This document shows positions 27,991 through 37,107 of a DNA stretch of 64,000 nucleotides, one piece after another. Position 1 is the stretch's first letter, and every line of letters starts with the position of its first letter. This stretch comes from Magnetovibrio sp. GTDB lineage: Bacteria > Pseudomonadota > Alphaproteobacteria > Rhodospirillales > Casp-alpha2. The stretch is taken from contig NZFO01000009.1 of the NCBI GenBank assembly GCA_002690705.1, positions 178,240 through 242,239 of the forward strand. Reading direction: 5' to 3'. Position numbers and translations under genes: made by a program. The notes beneath the pieces were generated by a model that ran no database searches, was not told the DNA's origin, and saw nothing but the letters and a program-made list of their open reading frames with translations.

Positions 27991-28701
27991 ATGGATACGC
28001 ATACCAAACCTGTTTCGTTAGACCCTGCTCAAAGCGTCAACGATGCGATCCGAACTCGCCATTCCATTCGTGCTTTCCTTCCCCAACCTGTCTCTTACGA
28101 GACGATTTGCGAGATATTGGACGTTTCTGCCCGTGCGCCAAGTGGAACTAATATGCAGCCTTGGAATACCTACGTAATCACTGGCGACCGGCTGCAAGAA
28201 CTTAGCAATGACTTATTGCAAGCTCATGATGCCCAAAATCCTGAGAACACAGCGGAGGTCCGGTACTATCCCAAGGAGTTTTTTGAACCATATACAGCAC
28301 GCCGCCGTAAAGTAGGATGGGACCTATATGGACTGCTGGGCATAGAGAAAGGAGAAAAACATAAGATGCACGTCCAACATGGAAGGAATTTCTCATTTTT
28401 TGGCGCTCCAGTTGGTCTTATGTTTTCCATTCACAGGGATCTCGAAACTGGTAGTTGGCTCGATTACGGAATGTACCTACAAAATATCATGTTGGCGGCG
28501 CGCGCTAAGGGGTTGCATACCTGTCCTCAAGCTGCTTTTACCCATCTTCATAGAGTCATTCGCGAGCACATATCCATACCTGATGATCACGTATTGGTTT
28601 GTGGTATGTCACTTGGCTACGCTGACGGGACCGCTGTCGAAAATACACTTGTTACCGAGCGTGAACCTGTTCAGGCGTTGACGAAATTTTTTGGCTTTTA
28701 A
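27991..28701 (+). CDS. Nitroreductase-family FMN protein
   Basis: A 236-residue member of the nitroreductase fold. The FMN-binding N-terminal motif is IRTRHSIRAFLPQPV, followed by ILDVSARAPSGTNMQPW and a VCGMSLGYADG segment near the C-terminus, all family hallmarks. It should bind FMN and use NAD(P)H; substrates range from nitroaromatics to quinones and dehydrogenation steps. AGGAG lies before the ATG at 27991. It overlaps the convergent TauD paralog 2 gene by 4 bp at the stops. Co-transcription with an SDR suggests a shared small-molecule redox pathway, but which one is not visible. Confidence 0.9.
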   Translation: MDTHTKPVSLDPAQSVNDAIRTRHSIRAFLPQPVSYETICEILDVSARAPSGTNMQPWNTYVITGDRLQELSNDLLQAHDAQNPENTAEVRYYPKEFFEPYTARRRKVGWDLYGLLGIEKGEKHKMHVQHGRNFSFFGAPVGLMFSIHRDLETGSWLDYGMYLQNIMLAARAKGLHTCPQAAFTHLHRVIREHISIPDDHVLVCGMSLGYADGTAVENTLVTEREPVQALTKFFGF

Positions 28702-29552
28702 TTAGGGTACGAACCCTTGACACTTACTCGGATAAAATGTCGAGCCTCATTCATGTCATAATCTGCAATCGCGAGGTGACAGGTTGATTGGTTATCCCAA
28801 ATAACGACATCACCTACGGCCCAACTGTGGCGATAAATAAAGTGCGGTTTTTGAATATGTGAAAATAAAAAACTTAGCATCGCCTCGCTCTCTGAAGGCG
28901 ATAACTCGTTAATATGACGGGTGAACCCTGGATTGACGTACAGGGCCTTTTCTTTGGTGTCTGGATGAGTACGAATAACGGGGTGGCTAACTGGCGGAGT
29001 CGCGGCTCGGGCTTTGTCTGTAAGTGGAGGTCTCTCAGGGTAATGGTTAAAGTATTTTTCGTAGGCAAGAGCGTATTCGTGGGTAGCCGTTAAATTTTCC
29101 AGTAAGCCCTTTATTACCGGGGATAATTCACTGTATGCAGATATCATGCTCGTGAACATTGTATCTCCCCCGTAACTGGGCACTTCAAGTCCGTGCAATA
29201 TTGATACCATGGTTGGTCTTGCCATGTAAGAGAGGTCGGAGTGCCAGTATTGCCCAGCCCTAATAGCGCCGATGGGTCGGCCTTTATGTTTTAGGTTGGA
29301 AACGACGAAAACATTCGGGTTTTTTGGCAGGGCAAACTGCTTAATAACATGCTGCTCTGGTTCCCCAAAACGGCGTGCAAATGCCTCTAGTCTATCGGGT
29401 GTTAAGCTTTGTTCTCGAATAACTGTTACCGCGTGGTCAAAGGTTAACTGCCGAATTTCCTCGAACTGCCCATCTGAAATATCAGCCAGGTTTACTTTGC
29501 TGATCTCTACCCCGATGCTCCCTGAGAGTCGCTTTGTCAAAATATCGCTCAA
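28698..29552 (-). CDS. TauD/TfdA-family Fe(II)/2-oxoglutarate dioxygenase (paralog 2)
   Basis: A 284-residue 2-oxoglutarate-dependent dioxygenase. HxD is in GQYWHSDLSY, the distal His in STCHLAIADY and the 2-oxoglutarate Arg in RHFIRVSVKG. TTG 29552 is chosen because it overlaps the stop of the upstream Nif11-like gene by 4 bp (TTGA) and gives [18 protein letters not shown], the usual TauD start; an ATG at 29594 would force a 46-bp overlap and a non-conserved extension. It is clearly related to the paralog at 22685-23527 but not close enough to be a recent copy. Third gene of the phhB / Nif11-like / tauD operon. Confidence 0.92.
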   Translation of the reverse strand: MSDILTKRLSGSIGVEISKVNLADISDGQFEEIRQLTFDHAVTVIREQSLTPDRLEAFARRFGEPEQHVIKQFALPKNPNVFVVSNLKHKGRPIGAIRAGQYWHSDLSYMARPTMVSILHGLEVPSYGGDTMFTSMISAYSELSPVIKGLLENLTATHEYALAYEKYFNHYPERPPLTDKARAATPPVSHPVIRTHPDTKEKALYVNPGFTRHINELSPSESEAMLSFLFSHIQKPHFIYRHSWAVGDVVIWDNQSTCHLAIADYDMNEARHFIRVSVKGSYPN

Positions 29553-29788
29553 GAGCGCACCAAACCCAATTCGCGAGCAATGGGCCATCCCCATGGTCGT
29601 GGCAGGCTCTCGGCGCTCGCTATGCGAAGGCGTAAAAAAGCTCCAAGATCATCGGTAGAAAAATCAATTCCAATGGCTTTGCCAAATTTTACTATGTCAG
29701 CGGCACTGGCTTTATCCGGCAGTTCGGTAATAGATATTTCTCCTGCTTCAATTTGAGCAATCATTTTCATCACATTTTCGCGGCTCAT
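29549..29788 (-). CDS. Small Nif11-like protein
   Basis: A 79-residue protein beginning [17 protein letters not shown] and continuing [19 protein letters not shown] then [10 protein letters not shown]. The helical start, the alanine-rich middle and the GIDFSTDDL motif resemble the Nif11 domain (PF07862) found in nitrogen-fixation-linked small proteins and in NHLP/Nif11 leader peptides. No double-glycine cleavage site or core peptide is seen, and no lanthipeptide or rSAM enzyme is near. ATG 29788 overlaps the phhB stop by 4 bp (ATGA) and its stop overlaps the tauD start by 4 bp. That tight coupling argues that it is a real gene. Function unknown. Confidence 0.6.
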   Translation of the reverse strand: MSRENVMKMIAQIEAGEISITELPDKASAADIVKFGKAIGIDFSTDDLGAFLRLRIASAESLPRPWGWPIARELGLVRS

Positions 29789-30078
29789 GCGTCTGCAACC
29801 TTGTCCATAAATTTTGCACACTCAATATCCAAATCTGTCAATCCCCCCATTTCATGAGTGGATAACGTGACCTCAACCCGGTTATAAACGTTAAACCATT
29901 CAGGATGGTGATTAATACGTTCAGCATTCATCGCACATTTGGTCATAAATGCAAAAGCTGCATTAAAATCAGAAAAAGAGAATGATTTTGTGATGGCATC
30001 ACGCCCCTCGACGTAAGACCAACCAATAAGAGAATTGATCTCTTGGTTGCCTTGGAGTGTATCTAGTTTTTTAACCAT
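29785..30078 (-). CDS. phhB: Pterin-4a-carbinolamine dehydratase
   Basis: A 97-residue protein of the PCD/DCoH family. The conserved catalytic segment [20 protein letters not shown], followed by GGLTDLD, holds the family's His residues. It dehydrates 4a-hydroxytetrahydrobiopterin made by aromatic amino acid hydroxylases and so recycles the pterin; some family members instead serve folate or molybdopterin-related pathways. ATG 30078 has GAGGA at about seven bases. It is the first gene of a coupled three-gene operon. No phenylalanine hydroxylase gene (phhA) is in the window, so its pterin partner is elsewhere or it has another task. Confidence 0.92.
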   Translation of the reverse strand: MVKKLDTLQGNQEINSLIGWSYVEGRDAITKSFSFSDFNAAFAFMTKCAMNAERINHHPEWFNVYNRVEVTLSTHEMGGLTDLDIECAKFMDKVADA

Positions 30079-30349
30079 ACGGTATCCTCAGTTGGTAAGT
30101 TTAGCGCCAGAGTAGCGGTCCCTGCCTTCACATCAAGTCCAGAGCTTTGAATTGCATGACGGTATGACCTTTTCTGAGCTGCCAGTGAATATATATCTTA
30201 AAGATTTAGAACACCTAGGGAAGTACGATTGTTATTTTAATTTTGGCGAGTAGTACAGAAAAGCTGGCTGGGCTTATGCCTTCAAGAATGCGCTGCAAGT
30301 ATAAAACCACTTTCCGAGTAAGTATTTTTTATAATCATTGGGTGAAAAA

Positions 30350-31597
30350 TTAAATCATTAAAGCGATAATCGAGGCTGTCACCAGAGTTGAGAGTACTCC
30401 TGCAAAGATCGATTTGAGACCAAGCCCGGCAATTTCAGATCGGCGCTCTTGTGCTATGGTTCCAAGGCCTCCAAGCATTATCCCCAGACTCCCTAAGTTG
30501 GCAAAACCGCATAAAGCATAGACGAGAATAATCCGACTTTTTTCGGACAGTTGTGTATTTTCTAGTTGGGCTAACTCTATATAAGCTACCAATTCGTTCA
30601 ACACGATTTTAATTCCCAACAGACTACCTGCGGTCTGTGCCTGATCCCAAGGGACTCCAATTAACCAAGCAACGGGGGACATGATCCATCCAAGAATACG
30701 TTGCAGCGTAATAGGGGCGTCAAAGACATCTGGAAAGATTCCAAGACACATGTTTGCCAAACTGACGAGTGCTACCATTACAATTAACATTGCGATAATG
30801 TTAAAAAGAAGTTTCACGCCATCCAGTGTCCCTTGCGTGACGGCATCGATCGCTCCCCGGGTGGCGGGGGATGCAATTATTGGTTCAGTGATTTTAGTAT
30901 TATGCAAGTGGGCTGGCACGAGTAAACGAGCTATCAAGATGGCCCCTGGAGCATTTATAAAAGAGGCGGTTAAAATATGACCCAATGCGTTGGGAATTGC
31001 TGGCCCAATAATACTTGAATAGAGCACCATCATTGTCCCGGCTATAGTTGCCATGCCTGCCGTCATGATGAGGAAGAGGTCTGCTCGAGAAATTTTATTG
31101 ATGTAAGGTCGGATTAAAAGTGGAGCTTCCACCATACCGACAAAAATATTAGCGGCTACGCCAACGCCCGCTCCACCGGTGACGCCAAGGGTGCCTCTCA
31201 GCACCCAAGCAAAGCATCTGACGATAATTTGGAGTATCCCCCAATGATACAGAAGCGCCGAAAGCGCGCTGATGATAAGAATCACGGGTAACCCCTGAAA
31301 AGCCAAAATAAAAGTTGTGCCGGGGGAACGCGCTGTGAAGGGGAGCTCGCCACCACCAAGGTAGCCGAAGACGAGCGAGGTGCCAGCTTTAGTTGCTGCT
31401 TGCAAGCCTAAAATAATAGTATTTAACGCGTGAAAGACCCCTTGAAGGGCTTCAACATTTAATAGGATGGAGGCAATAATTAACTGTATGATGAGAGCTA
31501 GACCGGCCTTTTTCCAGGATATACTGCGGCGGTTCTCTGAAAAAACCCATGCTATTCCGATTAGGGCTGCTACGCCAAATAAGGATTGACCCGGCAC
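30350..31597 (-). CDS. nupC: Concentrative nucleoside transporter (NupC/CNT family)
   Basis: A 415-residue polytopic inner-membrane protein of the CNT family, which imports nucleosides with Na+ or H+. Family features are the N-terminal FGVAALIGIAWVFSENRRSI, the middle GVFHALNTIILGLQAATKAGTS region, MVEAPLLIRPYI with the conserved Glu-Ala-Pro-Leu, and a late GFANLGSLGIMLGGLG. GTG 31597 is chosen because GAGGAG lies six bases upstream. Single gene, divergent from def. Nucleoside uptake matches the purine genes in function but not in operon. Confidence 0.93.
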   Translation of the reverse strand: MPGQSLFGVAALIGIAWVFSENRRSISWKKAGLALIIQLIIASILLNVEALQGVFHALNTIILGLQAATKAGTSLVFGYLGGGELPFTARSPGTTFILAFQGLPVILIISALSALLYHWGILQIIVRCFAWVLRGTLGVTGGAGVGVAANIFVGMVEAPLLIRPYINKISRADLFLIMTAGMATIAGTMMVLYSSIIGPAIPNALGHILTASFINAPGAILIARLLVPAHLHNTKITEPIIASPATRGAIDAVTQGTLDGVKLLFNIIAMLIVMVALVSLANMCLGIFPDVFDAPITLQRILGWIMSPVAWLIGVPWDQAQTAGSLLGIKIVLNELVAYIELAQLENTQLSEKSRIILVYALCGFANLGSLGIMLGGLGTIAQERRSEIAGLGLKSIFAGVLSTLVTASIIALMI

Positions 31598-31724
31598 AGT
31601 ATTCTCCTCGCTTTTTACATGTTGCCGATATCTTACATCGAGAGAAGTCTAGGGCAAAGGCTTGACGATTTTGAAACAAATGAATATTCGTTGTCCGTGT
31701 TGTACTTCTTAAAGTTGAGTTTTT

Positions 31725-32240
31725 ATGGCTCTTTTACCGATCATTATAGCCCCAGACCAACGTCTCAAGGTTAAAACTAAATTAGTTGAGGTTGTCGATG
31801 ACGGGCTTAGGACGTTTATGGATGACATGCTTGAAACCATGTATGCCGCAAATGGCATTGGTTTGGCTGCGCCGCAGGTTGGTGACGTGCGGAGCATTAT
31901 TGTGGTTGACGTTGCTCGCGCGCAGAAGGAACCACAACCAATGCAAATTATTAATCCCGAAATAGTCTGGACATCTGATACAAAGCATGCGCACGAAGAG
32001 GGTTGTTTGTCGTTACCCAAGAATTATATCGAGGTTATCAGGCCAGAAATAATTCACTTGAAATACCTTGATAGGTTAGGCCATGAGCGGGAACTGGAGG
32101 CGAGCGGTATTTTAGCGACCTGCATTCAACACGAAATGGATCATCTTCAAGGTATATTGTTCGTTGATTACGTCTCGATAGTTAAGCGTAGCATGATCTT
32201 TCGAAAACTCAAAAAAGCCAAAAAACAAGCGATGGAATAA
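31725..32240 (+). CDS. def: Peptide deformylase
   Basis: A 171-residue metal hydrolase that removes the formyl group from new proteins. The three motifs are GIGLAAPQ (44-51), EGCLS (92-96) and HEMDH (136-140), which supply the Cys and two His metal ligands and the catalytic Glu. Length and spacing match type I deformylases. The ATG lacks a strong ribosome binding site. It is followed after 3 bp by fmt, the classical partner that adds the formyl group, so the pair is an operon. Confidence 0.98.
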   Translation: MALLPIIIAPDQRLKVKTKLVEVVDDGLRTFMDDMLETMYAANGIGLAAPQVGDVRSIIVVDVARAQKEPQPMQIINPEIVWTSDTKHAHEEGCLSLPKNYIEVIRPEIIHLKYLDRLGHERELEASGILATCIQHEMDHLQGILFVDYVSIVKRSMIFRKLKKAKKQAME

Positions 32241-32243
32241 CCA

Positions 32244-33176
32244 ATGGATACGGATCCATTGCGGTTAATTTTTATGGGCAGCCCTGATTTTGCCGTGCCA
32301 GCCTTAAAGGCATTGATAGATTCAAGACATGAAGTTGTTTGCGTTTACTCACAGCCACCACGACCGGCAGGTCGGGGCCAAAAAGAAACTCTTTGCCCTA
32401 TTCATTCGTTTGCGGATAGGAATAGAATTCCGGTTCGCTCTCCTTTGTCCCTCAGGGATGATGAGGTTCAGAGAAATTTTGCGCGGCTCAAGTTGGATGC
32501 TGTTGTTGTTGTTGCCTATGGGCTGATGTTACCTCAAGCTATTCTTAATGCACCGAAACTCGGATGTTTTAATATTCATGCTTCCCTTTTGCCACGTTGG
32601 CGCGGGGCTGCACCGATTCAGCGCGCGATTGAAGCTGGTGACGAAAAAACAGGCGTTTCAATCATGGCTATGGACGAAGGTTTGGATACGGGGGGTATTT
32701 ACCTAGTGCGTGAGACCCTAATAACCTCAAAAACCACAACGAGTGATCTTCATGATATCTTGGCAGTGGAGGGCGCAGAAATGATTGTTGAAGCGCTTGA
32801 GCGAACCTCAAAAAAGGAATTAAAGGCAGTTCCGCAATCGGTCAACGGTGTCACCTATGCCGAAAAGTTGACACGCGATGAGGGACGCGTGAACTGGCAA
32901 CGCTCTTCTGTTAAGTTAAACCTGCAAATTCGGGCTCTCAATCCCCGACCAGGAGTTTGGTGTGAATTGAATGGTATGCGGCTCAAAATTCTTGCAGCGA
33001 CTCCTGAATGGGGTGTCAAAGGTGAGCCCGGAACTGTGGTGGGCTTGCCGTTGGTTGTGGCTTGTGGGGAGGGGGCTTTGAGGGTGCAAAAGGCTCAACG
33101 ATCTGGAAAAGGGAGTATGGATATTGCTGATTTAGTCCGCGGTATCCCTATTGCAATCGGCACAAAATTGGGGTGA
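32244..33176 (+). CDS. fmt: Methionyl-tRNA formyltransferase
   Basis: A 310-residue enzyme that formylates initiator Met-tRNA with 10-formyl-THF. The N-terminal Rossmann part starts LIFMGSPDFAVPAL; the catalytic stretch is NIHASLLPRWRGAAPIQRAI with Asn, His and the SLLPRWRG motif; the Asp of DTG follows. The C-terminal beta domain is present and ends near DIADLVRGIPIAIG. Full length. It lies 3 bp after def. In many relatives truA follows fmt; here there is a gene-free 0.7 kb instead. Confidence 0.97.
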   Translation: MDTDPLRLIFMGSPDFAVPALKALIDSRHEVVCVYSQPPRPAGRGQKETLCPIHSFADRNRIPVRSPLSLRDDEVQRNFARLKLDAVVVVAYGLMLPQAILNAPKLGCFNIHASLLPRWRGAAPIQRAIEAGDEKTGVSIMAMDEGLDTGGIYLVRETLITSKTTTSDLHDILAVEGAEMIVEALERTSKKELKAVPQSVNGVTYAEKLTRDEGRVNWQRSSVKLNLQIRALNPRPGVWCELNGMRLKILAATPEWGVKGEPGTVVGLPLVVACGEGALRVQKAQRSGKGSMDIADLVRGIPIAIGTKLG

Positions 33177-33903
33177 CGCTATTGTGTTCCCAAAAATTCG
33201 TTAGAGAAATCTCGAGGAGCATCTCACTGATAGTTAGTAGATCGTCAATCGTTGCTCCTCACGAAAGTATCTTCATAAACGTGTTAAGTAAACATACCTA
33301 GCTTTAAGTTTATGCTCTGCAAAATAAGTAAAGGTGTTCACACAAGTTTAACAATCAGACTGCAGCGTGGCTGAGGGTTTCGTTTTTTGAGGTAATTTTA
33401 GTATCAGTTTGGACGTAAAAATCTCTCTTTCAATTCACTAGCCTCTCGGGCCAAATCAACGTCGCAACCGGTATGTGTTAAAGAGCTACATGCATTAATT
33501 GTTCAGTCGGTTTAAACTATTCATCCGCGCGCGCGGCAAATCATTGGCTTAAATGAAAAATTTAACATTGAATTTTGACGAGAAAGCATAGCCTTAAAAA
33601 TGAGTCAGGGTCGGATATCGTTGCATATATTTCTGATGTTATGGCTACCTCCGACAAATAATCCCAGATTGGGCAAGACGGATTTATGCTTTTTAAAAAA
33701 CGTATGACATCAGAGAACACGAGTACTCATAAGCCCAATGTTTTGATCGGACTCCTCAGTGTTACAATGTTGTTGATAAATTAGTTCCGTCTGCGTCCAG
33801 TTCATCAGTGGTCAAAGGGTATTGTTTCCTTGGGTCAATAGGGGGATAAAGTTCGTTCTTAAGTTTACAAGCATCAGTTTGTATTGACCGAGGGATATAA
33901 AAC
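33177..33903. other. Gene-free stretch between fmt and aspS
   Basis: About 730 bases with stops in every frame and no recognisable remnant of truA or another gene. It ends in the leader of aspS, where GAGGGA precedes the GTG start. I see no tRNA or clear regulatory hairpin. Confidence 0.5.
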
Positions 33904-35715
33904 GTGAGTGACAATTTGCATCCATTTCGAAGCCACACTTGCGGCGAATTAAGTCGGGGTCATATTGGGGAAAAGGTCCGATTATCTGGTTGGATTCATG
34001 CTAAACGAGATCACGGCAATCTTGTCTTTATCGATTTGAGAGATGAGTTTGGCTTGACCCAATGCGTTATCGATATTTCAAGCTCTTTGTTTAATTCGGT
34101 AGAAACTGTCCGTATAGAGAGTGTCATAACGGTGACTGGAAAAGTAGTGGAGCGGTCAAACGAGACAATTAATCCAAGTATTAAAACAGGTCATGTGGAA
34201 GTGCATATGGAGGCAGTGGTAGTTGAGAGTTCTGCGGACGTGTTGCCAATGCTAGTTGCAGGGGATCAAGAATTTGGCGAAGACATCAGGCTTCGGTATA
34301 GATTTCTAGATTTGCGACGAAATCAATTGCATAAGAATATCCAACTCCGGTCAAAAGTAATTTCCTCAATTCGTCGCCGTATGACTGATCAAGGGTTTTT
34401 GGAGGTCCAGACGCCCATTTTAACTGCGTCTTCCCCTGAGGGAGCAAGAGATTATTTGGTGCCCAGCCGTAACCATCCGGGTGAATTTTATGCGCTGCCT
34501 CAAGCGCCGCAACAATTTAAGCAGTTGCTTATGGTTTCTGGCTTTGACAAATACTTTCAGATCGCTCCGTGTTTCCGTGATGAAGATGCACGGGCTGATA
34601 GATCGCCCGGTGAGTTTTATCAATTAGATTTTGAAATGGCGTTCGTCACCCAAGAAGATGTATTTAACGCTATTGAACCTGTGTTGGCTGGTGTGTTTTT
34701 AGAATTTGGCGGTGACCATACAGTAACTAAAATGCCTTTTCCGCGGATTCCGTACAAGGAAGCAATGCTCAAATACGGCACCGATAAGCCAGACTTACGA
34801 AACCCGTTAACCATTCAAGATGTGACTAATTCGTTTCGTAACGGAGGATTTGGTTTGTTTGCCAAAATCATTGATGCGGGTGGAATAGTCAGAGCTATTC
34901 GGGTGCCGGGTGCCGGAAACCAACCGCGCAGTTTTTTTGATAAACTTAATGACTGGGCTCGCCAAGAAGGAGGAGGTGGCCTTGGATATATTATTTTTGG
35001 CGAAGATGGGAATACTAAAGGACCGATTGCGAAGAATTTAGAGACTGAAAAAATTAGTGAAATCGAAACGAAGACTGGCACAAAAAATGGCGACGCCGTG
35101 TTTTTCGTATCCGGGGAGGTGGGGGAGGCTGAGAGGTTCTCTGGGCTTGCGCGTGAGCGGCTGTGCACCGAGTTATCCTTGCGGTCTGGCGGACAATTTA
35201 ATTTCTGTTGGATTGTTGATTACCCAATGTTTGAACTGAATGAAGAGGCAGGAAAAATTGAGTTTTCTCACAATCCATTTTCTATGCCTCAAGGGGGTCT
35301 TGACGCTCTTCAGACGCAAGATCCTCTGGATGTAATGGCATATCAATATGACATTGTTTGTAATGGTGTTGAATTATCTTCTGGGGCGATCCGAAATCAT
35401 CGTGAAGATATCATGGTTAAAGCATTTGAAATCGCCGGTTATGATCGATCTGTCGTAGAAGAGGAATTCGGTGGAATGTTGCGTGCGTTCCGATTTGGTG
35501 CTCCACCGCATGGTGGGTCTGCGCCCGGAATCGATAGAATCGTGATGCTTCTCGCTAATGAGCCGAATATTCGCGAAGTTATTGCGTTTCCAATGAACCA
35601 ACGGGCTGAAGATTTATTAATGGGGGCGCCTAGCAAAGTGGATGACTCGCGGCTTAGGGAATTGGGTTTAAAGCTAAATTTGCCAAAAATTAAGACCAGT
35701 CCCAACTCTGTCTAG
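33904..35715 (+). CDS. aspS: Aspartyl-tRNA synthetase
   Basis: A 603-residue class II synthetase of the bacterial type. The OB-fold anticodon domain occupies the first ~110 residues ([22 protein letters not shown]). Motif 2 reads [19 protein letters not shown], the form common in alphaproteobacteria, and motif 3 is [14 protein letters not shown]. The bacterial GAD insertion domain lies between. GTG 33904 is preferred, with GAGGGA eight or so bases before it. It charges tRNA-Asp; in species with GatCAB it may also misacylate tRNA-Asn, which cannot be judged here. A single gene. Confidence 0.97.
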   Translation: MSDNLHPFRSHTCGELSRGHIGEKVRLSGWIHAKRDHGNLVFIDLRDEFGLTQCVIDISSSLFNSVETVRIESVITVTGKVVERSNETINPSIKTGHVEVHMEAVVVESSADVLPMLVAGDQEFGEDIRLRYRFLDLRRNQLHKNIQLRSKVISSIRRRMTDQGFLEVQTPILTASSPEGARDYLVPSRNHPGEFYALPQAPQQFKQLLMVSGFDKYFQIAPCFRDEDARADRSPGEFYQLDFEMAFVTQEDVFNAIEPVLAGVFLEFGGDHTVTKMPFPRIPYKEAMLKYGTDKPDLRNPLTIQDVTNSFRNGGFGLFAKIIDAGGIVRAIRVPGAGNQPRSFFDKLNDWARQEGGGGLGYIIFGEDGNTKGPIAKNLETEKISEIETKTGTKNGDAVFFVSGEVGEAERFSGLARERLCTELSLRSGGQFNFCWIVDYPMFELNEEAGKIEFSHNPFSMPQGGLDALQTQDPLDVMAYQYDIVCNGVELSSGAIRNHREDIMVKAFEIAGYDRSVVEEEFGGMLRAFRFGAPPHGGSAPGIDRIVMLLANEPNIREVIAFPMNQRAEDLLMGAPSKVDDSRLRELGLKLNLPKIKTSPNSV

Positions 35716-35892
35716 GTTTGTTGAACGTTTAATTATTAAAAATCAGTTGCCTAGAGTTTATTTAACAGGCCATACTATCGAATAAAGCGATAGCGAGATG
35801 TGAGTTTTGACAAGGCATCATTACTCCAAGAATTTAATCGTTTTGGTAGGGCTCTATTGGAGCCTCTTATCAAGATTAGTGGTGCAAGTAAA

Positions 35893-36855
35893 ATGGGTTT
35901 GTTTGGGAAATTAGTTTTAAGAAAGGCCTTGATAATTGGGTTAAGTTGTTGGGGGCTTAGCGGGTGCGCCATGCCTTTGCCATTGCAAGTTGCATCATGG
36001 GCTTTGGACGGTCTCTCGTATGTTGCGACAGATAAATCAATGACTGACCATGGTTTATCAATGGTTGCGCAAAAAGATTGCGCCCTCCTCCGAGGGTTGA
36101 CCGAGGGAAGTATCTGCAAAAACTGGGATGATGCGGCGACATTAGTTGCAGACACACAGCACGAAAAAGTTCGCCCGTCCTCGGAGATGAGGATGACTAA
36201 GGTACGAGAGGCAGACTTGGCGAGCGTGGTCAAAAATATGGCTTCACGGGGAATGAACTTGAAGACTTTGTTGCCGATGGAAAAAGATTTTGAAAAATTA
36301 AATTCAGTTGCCGAGTGGGAGAGAGGATCACTTAATTCTCTCAGGGTGTCTCAACACTCCGGTGATCAACAACCTAAAACTAGTTTGAGTAGAACTGTAA
36401 AAAATTTATCGGCTCCGCGTAAACCTAAGGCCTTAATAGCAAGTGATCTGGTGGCGCCGGTCACAACGCAGATTAAGTTACCCCCTCTAAAAAATTACTC
36501 TATAAACGCTTCGCATTTAGCTACTGATATTTCGGATAATCCTATTTTGGGAATTTATTATGTGATAGGTAGTTTCCGTAATTTCAAAAATGCAAAATTG
36601 TTTGCAGTTCGACATGGTAATATTGCCCCTAATGTTCTTGTAGCCGAAGCTAATGAAACGACCGTCTATCGAGTGGTTGTCGGTCCAGTCAGTAAGGAAG
36701 ACACAAAGCATACATTTAAACGTATGGTGCGTGCGGGTTTGCCGGATAGCTGGGCTATTCGAGTTCAGACCGGGGATTGGCGCCTTGCTCACCAAGTGAT
36801 TGACGAGGGCCCAAACAATTTAGCATCCATAGAATTGGCCCGAGCGGTTCGTTGA
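35893..36855 (+). CDS. SPOR-domain lipoprotein
   Basis: A 320-residue predicted lipoprotein. From ATG 35893 the N-terminus is a signal sequence ending in the lipobox LSGC with Cys25. A GTG at 35800 adds 31 residues before the signal and is less likely. The middle is low in conserved features and has the CALLRGLTEGSICK stretch seen in similar alphaproteobacterial proteins. The last ~80 residues, from GIYYVIGSFRNFKNAKLFA to WAIRVQTGDW, have the shape of a SPOR peptidoglycan-binding domain. It should sit in the outer or inner membrane facing the periplasm. It follows aspS by 177 bp. Confidence 0.75.
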   Translation: MGLFGKLVLRKALIIGLSCWGLSGCAMPLPLQVASWALDGLSYVATDKSMTDHGLSMVAQKDCALLRGLTEGSICKNWDDAATLVADTQHEKVRPSSEMRMTKVREADLASVVKNMASRGMNLKTLLPMEKDFEKLNSVAEWERGSLNSLRVSQHSGDQQPKTSLSRTVKNLSAPRKPKALIASDLVAPVTTQIKLPPLKNYSINASHLATDISDNPILGIYYVIGSFRNFKNAKLFAVRHGNIAPNVLVAEANETTVYRVVVGPVSKEDTKHTFKRMVRAGLPDSWAIRVQTGDWRLAHQVIDEGPNNLASIELARAVR

Positions 36856-37107
36856 GGGTTGGTGTCCCCACTCAGAGGCTCCTGCACTATCGGTAGGTTC
36901 CCGACGTGCCAGTCTCTCAAAATAAGAGGGGCGGGGGTGGTAATCAAAATACCCAATGGCTCACAACTCTCTGAAAATCATGAATTATAACTTTGCGCGA
37001 AGATTAAATCGAAAAAGAAACAAAAAATGTAATTATGTTCGCTGCGCCATAGCATGATTAAACTGATCTAGACTGCTAAATATTAGCTTTACTTAAAGAG
37101 GATTGAA

